Origin: Robiginitalea biformata HTCC2501
GTDB taxonomy: Bacteria > Bacteroidota > Bacteroidia > Flavobacteriales > Flavobacteriaceae
Direction: 5' to 3'
DNA length: 64,000 bases
Assembly: GCF_000024125.1 (NCBI RefSeq)
Contig: NC_013222.1
Span: 992,001-1,056,000, forward strand
Numbering within the stretch: the stretch's first letter is position 1; the number at the start of each line of letters is the position of its first letter. The notes beneath the pieces were generated by a model. The model was not told the DNA's origin. It did no database searches and was given only the letters and a program-made list of their open reading frames with translations. Of this stretch, positions 16,408-25,267 are shown one piece after another. The position numbers and the translations under genes were made by a program.

Positions 16408-19176
16408 ATGCGAAAAGTAGCGGGCGTTTATATTCTATTCCTTTTATGGGTGGCAGCCCCCCGGGCCTTGTGCGCCCAGGAGTATCTCGTTCGGGGGCAG
16501 GTGCGGGACGACCGGAGCCGGGAAGCCCTGCCGGATGTTCGGGTTGAGGTAGTGGAACCTTCCGGGACGAGCGGATCCGTCCGGGCGGTATGGAGCGGGA
16601 CAGACGGTCGTTTTACCCTGAAAACCGTCCGGGACAGTTTGATTATTTCCCTGGTTTGCGCGGGCTATGTTGCCCGGGAAATTACCGTTTCTGTCCGTGA
16701 CCAGGGAATTACGGACCTTGGCATCCTGTATATGCGGCCGGAAATTACCTGGGATGACGAGGCGGAGGTGGTGCTCCTGTCCCGGGAACAGTTGGACGCC
16801 CCGGCGGATGCAGCGCTTTCCAGCCCCCTGCTGCACGCCCGGCAGGATGTGTTCCTGAATCGCGCTTCCTTCGATTTTAGTGCGGGTTTCTTCCGGTTGC
16901 GCGGGATGGACAACCGGGAAGTGTCCCTGAGGTTCAACGGGGTCCCTTTAAACGCTGTATATGACGGTCGGCCGGCATGGAGCAGCCTGGGAGGGCTTAC
17001 GGATATTGCACGGAACCGGGTTTCGAGTGCCGGGCGGAATTACAATCCGGCCGGTTTTGGCCGGACCCTCGGACTCACGGATATCCGGGCATATCCCCCC
17101 CATCTCCGTAAAGGGATGCGGTTGACGGCATCCTCGAGTAACCGGAGCTATCGATACCGCCTAATGGCTACCTACGTTTCCCATCCGGGGAAGGCAGGCC
17201 TATCCTATATGGTTTCCGCCGGGTGGAGGTACGGGGCCTCCGGTTACGTTCGCGGAACGCCCTATCATTCCCATGCGGTCTATGCCTGTATGAACTGGAC
17301 GCCGAACGCGCAGCATGCCTTCCGTCTGGGGGGGGTGTATGCAAATACGCGCAGGGGTCTTTCCACGGCCCTGACCCCTGAGGTAGCCGGCCTGATGGGA
17401 ACTCGTTACAACCCGGGGTGGGGCCTGTCCGGGGGAGTCATCCGAAACGCGCGCCAGCGCCTGGAATCCGAGCCCCTGATATTTTTCAACCACGAATTTC
17501 GGGCCAGGGGCACCCGGTGGGAGACCGCTATCGGTTACCAGGTTCAGAATCAAACCCGAACACGGTTGAGTTATTTCGATGCAGCAAACCCGGACCCTGT
17601 GTATTATCGAAACCTTCCGTCTTTTTATTACAACAGCCCCATCGGGGCGAATTATTCGAATTCGAATCTTGCCCGGAAAGCTTTCGTTTCTAACCCGCAG
17701 ATCAATTGGGATGCCGTCTATGCGGCGAACCGAAACCCGGAGCACCAGGGCCGTGCCCGCTATGCCGTCACAGGGGATTTCCGGCAGGGCGGCCGTTTGT
17801 ATATCGGGAGCCGGGGAACTTTCCGGATCAGCCGGAATCTCCGGGCGGGCGCCGGCCTGGAATATTCCGACGCCAACCTGGACTTTGGCCGGCGGCTCGT
17901 GGATTTGCTGGGGGCGGAATACCATGTGGATTCTGACCCTTTCAGTGGTACGGGGAACGACCTCCTGGGGCCGGAACAAAAAACAGAGGGAATGACTGCC
18001 GGATACTCGTATTCCCTCAGGGCGCGGTCCATTCGGGGCTTTGCCCAGTTTCATGCGGCTGTGGGCCGTTGGGAGGCCTGGGGGGGAATCCAGGGAGGGA
18101 CTACCCGGTACCACCGCGAAGGCCTTTATCAAAACGGTCGGTATCCCCAATCTTCACTGGGCCGAGGAGATAACCTGGATTTTAAGTCCTTGTCCGTTCG
18201 GGCAGGGGCCGGCTACCGGTTTTCGGGCAGACATGGGATGCACGGGGTTTTCGGCCTGTCCCATCGCCCGCCATTCTTATCCGAAGCCTATGTAGACCCG
18301 AGGGAGAACAACCGCCCGTTTCCCTCGGAAGCGACCGGGAAAATCCTGGGGGGAGCCCTGACGTACTGGATGCGGTACCCCAGGATCAAGGGACGGGTTA
18401 CCGCCTATTATTCCCGGTTTTCCGACCAGCGGTCTGCCCGGTCCTACTATGCCGAAACAGCCCATGGTTCGGCCTTTTTCCGGGAAATTACCACCGGCTT
18501 GGCAGCCCTGCACCGGGGCGTTGAAACCGGCCTGGAGTATCAGTTGGGGCCGGCCGTAACGGCAACTTTCGCCTCAGCATTGGGCACCTTCACCTATTCG
18601 GGCCGGCCGCGATTGCGGATGTACTATTTCCCGGATCCCCGGGAACCCACAAACCTGCCCGGAGCGGGAGTCTGGGATGCGGGGAACGCCCGGCTGGATG
18701 GCCTGCAGATTTCCGGCGGACCTACAGTGGCGGGTTCACTGGGGGTTCGATACCGGGACCCGGGCTACTGGTGGCTGGACGTCCGGGCCAATTACCTGGG
18801 GCGCCAGTACGAAAGCCTGGCCCTGCTGCGGTATGTACCGGATTTCCGCCGGGACCCGGAGGGAGTCGCAGCCCCTCTATCGGAAGATGACCCCGTAATA
18901 CAGAGAATATGGGAGCAACGGCCGCTTCCGGGATATTACCTCCTGAATATCAGCCTGGGAAAGTCCTGGTTGTTCGAAGGGCATTATATCGGGGCATTTG
19001 TCGGGGTAAACAATGCCTTCGACACGAGACACCTCACTGGCGGATACCAGCAGGGTCGCCTGGCTACTTATGCAGATTATCTAGAAGACCGCCAAAGCGG
19101 CCACCCTTCTTTCGGGAGTCGCTACTGGTATGGGTATGGTAGAACGTATTATTTAAATGTGACATGGAGTTTTTAA
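16408..19176 (+). CDS. TonB-dependent receptor-like outer membrane protein
   Basis: A signal peptide (MRKVAGVYILFLLWVAAPRALCAQ) is followed by a CarboxypepD_reg-like domain (VRGQVRDDRSREALPDVRVEVVE...DGRFTLKTV), a plug-like segment (FRLRGMDNREVSLRFNGVPLNAVYDGRPAWSSLGGL) and a long beta-barrel ending in YYLNVTWSF. At 922 residues it is a full-size receptor. The plug is less canonical than in the other three receptors of the window. The ATG at 16408 is preferred because the 26 upstream codons from 16330 do not look like an export signal. Its 3' end overlaps the DUF5689 lipoprotein gene by 13 nt, pointing to a receptor/surface lipoprotein pair. Confidence 0.88.
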   Translation: MRKVAGVYILFLLWVAAPRALCAQEYLVRGQVRDDRSREALPDVRVEVVEPSGTSGSVRAVWSGTDGRFTLKTVRDSLIISLVCAGYVAREITVSVRDQGITDLGILYMRPEITWDDEAEVVLLSREQLDAPADAALSSPLLHARQDVFLNRASFDFSAGFFRLRGMDNREVSLRFNGVPLNAVYDGRPAWSSLGGLTDIARNRVSSAGRNYNPAGFGRTLGLTDIRAYPPHLRKGMRLTASSSNRSYRYRLMATYVSHPGKAGLSYMVSAGWRYGASGYVRGTPYHSHAVYACMNWTPNAQHAFRLGGVYANTRRGLSTALTPEVAGLMGTRYNPGWGLSGGVIRNARQRLESEPLIFFNHEFRARGTRWETAIGYQVQNQTRTRLSYFDAANPDPVYYRNLPSFYYNSPIGANYSNSNLARKAFVSNPQINWDAVYAANRNPEHQGRARYAVTGDFRQGGRLYIGSRGTFRISRNLRAGAGLEYSDANLDFGRRLVDLLGAEYHVDSDPFSGTGNDLLGPEQKTEGMTAGYSYSLRARSIRGFAQFHAAVGRWEAWGGIQGGTTRYHREGLYQNGRYPQSSLGRGDNLDFKSLSVRAGAGYRFSGRHGMHGVFGLSHRPPFLSEAYVDPRENNRPFPSEATGKILGGALTYWMRYPRIKGRVTAYYSRFSDQRSARSYYAETAHGSAFFREITTGLAALHRGVETGLEYQLGPAVTATFASALGTFTYSGRPRLRMYYFPDPREPTNLPGAGVWDAGNARLDGLQISGGPTVAGSLGVRYRDPGYWWLDVRANYLGRQYESLALLRYVPDFRRDPEGVAAPLSEDDPVIQRIWEQRPLPGYYLLNISLGKSWLFEGHYIGAFVGVNNAFDTRHLTGGYQQGRLATYADYLEDRQSGHPSFGSRYWYGYGRTYYLNVTWSF

Positions 19177-20627
19177 ATCGAATCTGGAATTTATCGGGAA
19201 GGGTAGTGTTAATCTTTGCCCTGGTCCAATCCACAGGTTGCGAACCCTCGGATCCGAATCCGGGGACAGGGTCGGATTGCGAGGACGTGAATGAGGCATC
19301 TGTCGGTTTCCCGGAGCTGTTTCGAATGTATACGGGGACCCCAACGGAAATTACCGTCGAGAGGTACCTGACCGGCGTGGTGGCATCCTCCGACCGGGAA
19401 GGCAATATTTTTGGCACCATCTATATCCAGGACCTGGCGGAGAACCCCCGTTCAGGCATTGCCCTGAAGACGGATCTGGTGGGTTCCGATGCGCTGTTCC
19501 CGCCGGGAACCCGCGTGAGGCTCTGGTTGCCCGGGCTGTATCTCGGGCTTCAGGATTCCGGGTATGCCCTGGGGACCCCCAGGGAAGTTTTCGGGAATAT
19601 CTTCCTGGATCGTTTACCGGCTTTGGCAACTGCAGAACGCCTGGCCCCCGATTGCGGGGATTTCGAGGGGATCCAACCCACTGCGGTCCGGGCAGAAAGC
19701 CTCGATTCAACCCTGGTCCATACGCTGGTCCGAATCCAGGACGTGGAGGTCGATCCGGAGTTTAAATCACGGCCCTTTGCCGAAACGGAAGAAGAAACCC
19801 TGGTCCCACTGCTGAGCTGCACAGGGACCCGACTGGGCCTGGTCAATAGCGGGTATTCCGAATTTCGCGATGAAGAATTGCCCGCGGGTAGCGGGACGGC
19901 GACGGGGATTCTCCTGGGGGAAGCGCCCGAATACCGTTTGTTGCTTCGTTTCGCATCCGATCTGGATATGGAGGCCCCGGCGTGTCCGGACCGTTACCCA
20001 CCCGTGAGCTCGGATCGCCTGTTTATCTCCGAGCTTGCAGATCCCGACAATGAAACAGGTGCCCGGTTCCTGGAATTGTACAATGCGGGCGACCAGCCGA
20101 TCGACCTCAAGGGCTGGAGCCTGCAGCGGTACACGAATTCCAATCCGGAACCCGGGAACCCGTTCAACCTGGACGGTTTCAGGATAGAACCCGGGGGCAC
20201 CCTTGTATGCACGTCGAATCCCGAAACTTTTGAGGCCGTGTACGGCTTTTCGGCCGACGCGGTGTTATCTTCCAATGGACCTGCCGATTCCAACGGGGAC
20301 GATAACCTGGTCCTTATTGACCCGTTCGGCAACCGGGTGGATATTTTTGGAGTCCCGGGGGAGGACGGGTCCGGGACATCCCACGAATTCGAGGATGGTG
20401 GGGCATTCCGCCGGGGCGAGGTATTTCGGGCCAACCCGGAGTTCAATCCGGGGGAATGGGAGATATACAACGACAGCGGCGGCCATGGCACGGAAAAGAG
20501 GCCGCTGCAGGCACCGGAAGACTTCACACCCGGTTCCCACAACCTGAACCGAGGAGGGAAACTTCACGGGGATCTACCCAAGGACGTAAAACGACGAAAT
20601 CGGGCAGTAGCTGCGATTTGGGAATAA
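19164..20627 (+). CDS. DUF5689 and lamin-tail domain surface lipoprotein
   Basis: A lipoprotein signal (VVLIFALVQSTGCEP, Cys near residue 26) is followed by a DUF5689-type OB-like domain (TVERYLTGVVASSDREGNIFGTIYIQD ... PPGTRVRLWLPGLYLG) and, from about residue 285, a lamin-tail domain (LFISELADPDNETGARFLELYNAGDQPIDLKGWSLQRY). Lamin-tail domains are frequent in secreted nucleases and surface proteins of Bacteroidota. The protein is 487 residues, starts inside the receptor gene and is probably displayed on the surface as its substrate-binding partner, much as SusD serves SusC. That role is inferred from position only. Confidence 0.85.
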   Translation: MEFLNRIWNLSGRVVLIFALVQSTGCEPSDPNPGTGSDCEDVNEASVGFPELFRMYTGTPTEITVERYLTGVVASSDREGNIFGTIYIQDLAENPRSGIALKTDLVGSDALFPPGTRVRLWLPGLYLGLQDSGYALGTPREVFGNIFLDRLPALATAERLAPDCGDFEGIQPTAVRAESLDSTLVHTLVRIQDVEVDPEFKSRPFAETEEETLVPLLSCTGTRLGLVNSGYSEFRDEELPAGSGTATGILLGEAPEYRLLLRFASDLDMEAPACPDRYPPVSSDRLFISELADPDNETGARFLELYNAGDQPIDLKGWSLQRYTNSNPEPGNPFNLDGFRIEPGGTLVCTSNPETFEAVYGFSADAVLSSNGPADSNGDDNLVLIDPFGNRVDIFGVPGEDGSGTSHEFEDGGAFRRGEVFRANPEFNPGEWEIYNDSGGHGTEKRPLQAPEDFTPGSHNLNRGGKLHGDLPKDVKRRNRAVAAIWE

Positions 20628-20663
20628 TGCCTGAAAGCGCGTATCAGGCTATCCAATATTCTG

Positions 20664-20671
20664 TATTTTTG
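20664..20671 (+). promoter_or_regulatory. -7 promoter element of the ankyrin gene
   Basis: TATTTTTG is a perfect consensus and ends only 5 nt before the ATG at 20677, so transcription should begin at or next to the start codon (leaderless mRNA). Confidence 0.6.
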
Positions 20672-20676
20672 AAGCT

Positions 20677-21153
20677 ATGGACACGACGCAATTCTTTGAA
20701 AAAATCCGGGAGGGCAACCTCGATGAGGTCAAAAGCGCCCTGGCTGCCGACCCACAGTTGCTCAACGCCCGGGACCAGCGGGGTTCCACGCCCCTGGTCC
20801 TTGCGGCCTACTACAACCAGAACGAGGTGGTGGCTTGCCTGCTGGAAAAGGGGGCTCCCATAGACGAAAAAGACGGCTCGGGGAATACGGCCCTGATGGG
20901 GGTTTGTTTCAAGGGTTATACGGACACGGCTAAACTGCTTATAGATTCGGGGGCAGACGTGAATGCGCGCAACGGTATGGGGATGACCTGCCTGATCTTT
21001 GCTGTGACCTTCAACCAGGAGGGGATTGCACGCCTTTTGGTGGAAAACGGGGCGGATGTCAACGCCATCGACGCCCGGGGCGAATCCGCTTTGGACCACG
21101 CCCGGAACCAGGGCCGGGAAGGCCTGGTGGAATTCCTGGAATCCCACAGCTGA
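20677..21153 (+). CDS. Ankyrin repeat protein
   Basis: The 158-residue protein consists of about four to five ankyrin repeats, visible as TPLVLAAYYNQNEVVACLLEKGAPID, TALMGVCFKGYTDTAKLLIDSGADVN, TCLIFAVTFNQEGIARLLVENGADVN and SALDHARNQGREGLVEFLE. There is no signal peptide or membrane segment, so it is cytoplasmic. Ankyrin proteins mediate protein binding; the partner is unknown. The nitrilase gene follows after 10 nt and may be co-transcribed. Confidence 0.9.
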   Translation: MDTTQFFEKIREGNLDEVKSALAADPQLLNARDQRGSTPLVLAAYYNQNEVVACLLEKGAPIDEKDGSGNTALMGVCFKGYTDTAKLLIDSGADVNARNGMGMTCLIFAVTFNQEGIARLLVENGADVNAIDARGESALDHARNQGREGLVEFLESHS

Positions 21154-21163
21154 TTTGCCGGAA

Positions 21164-21934
21164 ATGGAATTGGACATCGCCCTGGTACAAACCTCCCTCC
21201 TCTGGGAAGACCCGCCCGGGAACCGGGCACGGCTCGGGGAGTTGCTCCTTCCCTTAAGGGGAAACACAGACCTGATTGTCCTGCCCGAAATGTTCAGCAG
21301 CGGCTTTACGATGGATCCCAGGCACATGGAGGAAGGCGAGGCGGCAAAAACCCTGGACTGGATGCGGGAAGAAGCTGCCGCAGCCGGGGCCGCCCTGTGC
21401 GGCAGTCTGGTATGGCCGCAGGAAGACCGGTTTACCAACCGGTTCATTTTCGTGGAGCCCGACGGGAAGTACCACACCTACGACAAACGCCACACGTTCA
21501 CCCTCGCCGGGGAAGACAAGGTCTACGCACGGGGTACGAAAAATATCCGAATTTCCTACCGCGGGTTTGCCATCCGGCCCCAGGTGTGTTACGACCTGCG
21601 TTTCCCCGTGTGGAGCCGCAATACGGACGACTACGACATGCTGGTCTATGTAGCCAACTGGCCCGAGGCGCGCATAGCCGCCTGGGATACCCTGCTCAGG
21701 GCCCGAGCCATCGAAAACATGGCCTTTGTAATCGGGGTAAACCGGGTGGGCTCGGACCCGAACGGCCTGAGCTATGTGGGGCATTCGGCCGCTTACGATC
21801 CGCTTGGCAAGCAGCTGGCCTACTCGGAGCGTGAAGAAATCGTCAGGGTCCGGATAGACCGGGAGGAACTCGTGGCTTCCCGGAAGCAACTGCGTTTCCT
21901 GGCAGACCGGGATTCCTTTACTCCCGGATGGTGA
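21164..21934 (+). CDS. Nitrilase-family (omega-amidase-like) C-N hydrolase
   Basis: The 256-residue protein has the Glu-Lys-Cys catalytic triad of the nitrilase superfamily: Glu in VLPEMFSSGF, Lys in YDKRHTFTLAGE and Cys in RPQVCYDLRFPVWSRN. The wording of these motifs fits the YafV/omega-amidase branch, which hydrolyses 2-oxoglutaramate-type amides, a repair or transamination by-product clearance step. The ATG at 21164 (MELDIALVQTSL) is chosen because it opens the conserved first strand; an upstream in-frame start at 21026 lies within the ankyrin gene. Its end overlaps the convergent Ig-like gene by 17 nt. Confidence 0.9.
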   Translation: MELDIALVQTSLLWEDPPGNRARLGELLLPLRGNTDLIVLPEMFSSGFTMDPRHMEEGEAAKTLDWMREEAAAAGAALCGSLVWPQEDRFTNRFIFVEPDGKYHTYDKRHTFTLAGEDKVYARGTKNIRISYRGFAIRPQVCYDLRFPVWSRNTDDYDMLVYVANWPEARIAAWDTLLRARAIENMAFVIGVNRVGSDPNGLSYVGHSAAYDPLGKQLAYSEREEIVRVRIDREELVASRKQLRFLADRDSFTPGW

Positions 21935-23537
21935 AAGTTTCTACTTTTTCCCAGTTTGCACGCAGTTCCACTGGGGCGGGATAGTGCGCCACGCGCTCCG
22001 GCTGCCGTCGTTCCAGGTAACTGCCCGTATCCCATTCCCCATTGCCATTCGTATCAAAGACCACGCGAATCCGGTAGGTGTCCGGCCGGAGCCAGGGGAA
22101 GCTCAACTCCCCCGCTTCCTGCACCGCCCGGCTGCGGATGACATTCCCGGACCTGTCGGTAATCTCCACGAGCATCGGGTAGGCGGTGGCCCCGGCAAGC
22201 TGGAGGCGAAGCGTCCCGAATTCCGTTGGGCTGCCCATGGTATACCGGTTCACCAGCGTATCGTTCGTGTCCCCGAAAAAGTCTGTAAGCGCCCCGGGCT
22301 TTGCCCGGATGCTGTAGGTCTTTTCCCGTTGTTTTTCAAAGGCCAGGTACAGCCGGTTGTATACGGTGTCCAGCCGGGCGCTGAACGGCACGGGTACGGT
22401 GTCCTGATCTACCAGCTCCAGGCGGCTTGTATCGGTGGCCACCAAGGGAAGGTTGGATTCCAGGTACACCGAGTCCAGCGGGGTCAGCTGACCCCGCCCG
22501 GACCAGGATACCCGCAGGGAATCCCGGGGGACGTCCAGGGGTTTTACGGAAAAGGTGTCGATGCGCTCCTCCAGGCGCGGGTGGCGCAGGGTAAAGACCA
22601 TGGAATCCGGTTCCCAGGGGGTAAACCAGAAATTCAGGCTGTCCTTGTCGGGTACCCGGGCAAGGAGCGTGCGCACACTGTCCGGCACGGGGGTCAGCAG
22701 CCGGAGTTCCGGGGCCTCCCCGCCCGTATAGGGGAACAGGATGCGGTTGTCTGCTGCATAGGTGGGTTTCCGGGCGCTGTAGGCCGGGGTTTCCCGAAAG
22801 AGCGTCAGCACATAGGTGGAATCCGTGGGCAGGGTGATGGTGTCTTCCACAAAGCCGATTTTATCCGCATTCGGGTTAAAGACATTGTTCTTGGCTTCGT
22901 CTCGGATGGCAAACAATTTGTACCGGCCCGCCTTGAGGTTTTCCAGGCGGAAGATTACCGCGCTGTCCAGCGTATTGGTGAGGTAGTACGGGGGTTTTTT
23001 ATAAATGGTGGAATCTGTGTAGGCGCTGTCCAGTTCATAGAGCATCACGCTGATAAACGGATCCGGCTCCAGATTGTAGGCATCGCTCACCACCCCGGTC
23101 AGGCTCAGGGAGTCGATGTAATCGCCGGTGGAAAACACATAGGTGAGCAGGTTGTAGGGGTTCTGTTCGTTGTTGTCCACCACGCTTTGGCCAAAGTTCA
23201 GCGTATAGGTGGTGTTGGGCAGGAGTGTATCGGTGATCTTCACCTGCAGGTATTTGGCCGTATTCCCCAGGGGGGTAATCTCCGGCGGGTATTTCAGGGG
23301 CGGGGAGATAATCAGCTGTTTATCGAGGTCTACCACGCGGATATACTCGTCAAAATACAGCCGGATGCGTTCCGCGTCAAAATTCGTGGTGCGGTTTGGG
23401 GGGTCGGCCCGCTCCAGCACCGGGGGGGTAACGTCCTTGGGCCCGCCGCTGGGGGTGCCGCGCCGGCCGCACTGGATAAGCGCCAGGACCAGGAATAGGG
23501 CGAAAAGGGCTGCCGAAAGGCGACGGAGCATCTCCAT
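21918..23537 (-). CDS. Ig-like domain-containing lipoprotein
   Basis: The 539-residue protein begins with a lipoprotein signal (LFALFLVLALIQCGRRG) and then shows a bacterial Ig-like (Big_5/SbsA-type) domain: VTPPVLERADPPNRTTNFDAERIRLYFDEYI ... LPNTTYTLNFGQSVVDNNEQNP. The rest looks like further beta-sandwich modules and a C-terminal segment with FDTNGNGEWDTGSYLERRQPE. Such lipoproteins are widespread in Bacteroidota with no known activity. It follows comF on the same strand with a 51-nt gap and may be in the same operon. ATG at codon 3 is an alternative start. Confidence 0.88.
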   Translation of the reverse strand: MEMLRRLSAALFALFLVLALIQCGRRGTPSGGPKDVTPPVLERADPPNRTTNFDAERIRLYFDEYIRVVDLDKQLIISPPLKYPPEITPLGNTAKYLQVKITDTLLPNTTYTLNFGQSVVDNNEQNPYNLLTYVFSTGDYIDSLSLTGVVSDAYNLEPDPFISVMLYELDSAYTDSTIYKKPPYYLTNTLDSAVIFRLENLKAGRYKLFAIRDEAKNNVFNPNADKIGFVEDTITLPTDSTYVLTLFRETPAYSARKPTYAADNRILFPYTGGEAPELRLLTPVPDSVRTLLARVPDKDSLNFWFTPWEPDSMVFTLRHPRLEERIDTFSVKPLDVPRDSLRVSWSGRGQLTPLDSVYLESNLPLVATDTSRLELVDQDTVPVPFSARLDTVYNRLYLAFEKQREKTYSIRAKPGALTDFFGDTNDTLVNRYTMGSPTEFGTLRLQLAGATAYPMLVEITDRSGNVIRSRAVQEAGELSFPWLRPDTYRIRVVFDTNGNGEWDTGSYLERRQPERVAHYPAPVELRANWEKVETFTIRE

Positions 23538-23588
23538 AAACAGGGGTTATTCAGCCACAAAGAAACAACTTAATGCCGAAACGGGAAA

Positions 23589-24290
23589 CTAGGGAACCGT
23601 GGCCAGGGCGGCGAGCAGCAGGGTTGTCCGGGATAGGGGGGCAAAGGCTTCCGCACAGGCTTCCAGTGTAGACCCCGTAGTGATTACATCGTCTACCAGC
23701 AGGATGCGGCGCCCTTCCAGCTCCTCCGGATTTCGCAGGGAGAAAGCCCCCCGGATTCCCTCCCAGCGATTCCATCGGTTCCGGGCGGTCTGTGTCCGGG
23801 AATGGGCTGTTCGGACCAGGTGTCCCTCCGAGTACCGGGCCCCCAGGTGGGCGGCAATCCGGCGGGCAAACCGGGAACATTGGTTATAGCCCCGTTGGCG
23901 TCGTTTTCTCGGGTGAAGCGGGACAGGCATGACAAAATCCAGGTTTTGCAGGGCCGGTTCCGCCCGGAGTTGCATCCCGTACCAGTCCCCGAACAGGTCC
24001 CCGAGTTGTTCCCTCCCCTGGTATTTGAGTTGGTGGATGAGTTTTTGGACGAGCCCGCCCGGGCTGTAAAACAGGAAAGCCGAGGTTTTTTCAACGGCTC
24101 TTTGTCCGAAAAATAGCCGGTCTACGGGGTTTTCGGACTGGAAATCGTACTCGGTCAGCGGCAATTCATCCCGACAAAATGCACACAGGTGGGACTCTCC
24201 CCGATATAAGTGCGCATTACATCCAAAACACCGGCAGGGTATCAGGAAGGTCTCTAGGTCATTTACTATTTTTGATACTTTGGCAAACAT
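23589..24290 (-). CDS. comF: ComF-family phosphoribosyltransferase-like protein
   Basis: The protein has an N-terminal zinc-ribbon-like Cys cluster (IPCRCFGCNAHLYRGESHLCAFC), then the ComF body (LIHQLKYQGREQLGDLFGDWYG, VMPVPLHPRKRRQRGYNQCSRFAR) and the PRPP-binding signature RILLVDDVITTGSTL near the C-terminus. ComF proteins take part in DNA uptake during natural transformation, where they act on single-stranded DNA after import. The ATG at 24290 is chosen (MFAKVSKIVNDLETFLIPCRC), giving 233 residues, the usual size; an in-frame upstream start at 24353 would overlap the divergent neighbour. Confidence 0.92.
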   Translation of the reverse strand: MFAKVSKIVNDLETFLIPCRCFGCNAHLYRGESHLCAFCRDELPLTEYDFQSENPVDRLFFGQRAVEKTSAFLFYSPGGLVQKLIHQLKYQGREQLGDLFGDWYGMQLRAEPALQNLDFVMPVPLHPRKRRQRGYNQCSRFARRIAAHLGARYSEGHLVRTAHSRTQTARNRWNRWEGIRGAFSLRNPEELEGRRILLVDDVITTGSTLEACAEAFAPLSRTTLLLAALATVP

Positions 24291-24331
24291 TTTAACCCGG
24301 TCAAACGTTAACCTACTGTAGCCCGCTCTGA

Positions 24332-25228
24332 ATGAACCTCCAGGAGAAGACATTTAACTACAAAATCATATTCGCGGCCCTTGTGGCCGTTATTGTCGGG
24401 ATCCTGATCGCGTTCTACTACAGCTATGCGCAATCCCAGACCGAAATCAACTACCTGGAACAGGAGAAAAACCTCCTGGTTAAGGACCTGACGCTCATGC
24501 AGACGGAGGTAGACCGGCTTTCCGCCCTGAACGAGGTCAATGAAATTGAGCTGTCGGACAGCCGCGCACGCGTACAGACCCTTCTGGACTCGGTGGGTCG
24601 CCTGAATTACGACATCGCCAAGCTTCGCGAATATCGCAAGGAACTCCGCAATCTGGAAGCACGTTTTGACAGCATCAAATTGCGCAACAACTACCTGCAG
24701 TATACCAACCTGCAGATAACCGAAAAATACGAGGAAACCCGGAGGCAGATCGAAGAGCTCCGCGGGCGCAGCAGCAGCCTGGCCGAAGCGGAAGCCCTCC
24801 TGCGGGAGCGAAACCGGCAACTCAGCCAGGAGCTCCGCCGCAAGAGTTACCTGGTTCTGGAAAACCCGGAAGGCAGCGGGTTCCGCCTGCGGAACAACCG
24901 TCCCATCAAAACGAACAAGGCCTCCACCATCGAGAAATTGCGGGGCTGCGTCACCATTGTGGCCGACCCGAATGCCGGGGCCGAGGAGAAAGTCCTCTAC
25001 TTCCAGTTCCTGGGGCCGGACATGGGGGTTATTGAAGACAACGCCAATATCGTTTCCGTCAACGGGAATATCTACAGCAAGCGGGTGGAGCTGATTTATG
25101 TGGGGGAGGAATTGAATGTTTGCGACTTCATCACCGTGCCCGAGGGGTCCCTTCGGGAGGGCATCTACACCCTCAATGTCTTTGAAGACGAGAAACTGCT
25201 CAGCACTACCGAATTTCAGCTGAAGTAA
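24332..25228 (+). CDS. Membrane-anchored coiled-coil protein of unknown function
   Basis: The 298-residue protein has one N-terminal transmembrane helix (YKIIFAALVAVIVGILIAFYY, residues about 10-30), then roughly 140 residues of coiled coil (from QTEINYLEQEKNLLVKDL to RNRQLSQELRRK) and a globular C-terminal domain (IEKLRGCVTIVADPNAGAEEKVLYFQFLGPDMGVI ... GIYTLNVFEDEKLLSTTEFQLK). Similar flavobacterial proteins are sometimes labelled as chromosome-partitioning proteins, which nothing here supports. The topology suggests a periplasmic coiled coil anchored in the inner membrane. It is divergent from comF. Confidence 0.8.
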   Translation: MNLQEKTFNYKIIFAALVAVIVGILIAFYYSYAQSQTEINYLEQEKNLLVKDLTLMQTEVDRLSALNEVNEIELSDSRARVQTLLDSVGRLNYDIAKLREYRKELRNLEARFDSIKLRNNYLQYTNLQITEKYEETRRQIEELRGRSSSLAEAEALLRERNRQLSQELRRKSYLVLENPEGSGFRLRNNRPIKTNKASTIEKLRGCVTIVADPNAGAEEKVLYFQFLGPDMGVIEDNANIVSVNGNIYSKRVELIYVGEELNVCDFITVPEGSLREGIYTLNVFEDEKLLSTTEFQLK

Positions 25229-25255
25229 TTCGGCCGCATTTTCCCCTGAATATTC

Positions 25256-25263
25256 TATTTTTG
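25256..25263 (+). promoter_or_regulatory. -7 promoter element of glycyl-tRNA synthetase gene
   Basis: TATTTTTG ends 4 nt before the ATG at 25268, again predicting a leaderless transcript. Confidence 0.6.
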
Positions 25264-25267
25264 CCCA

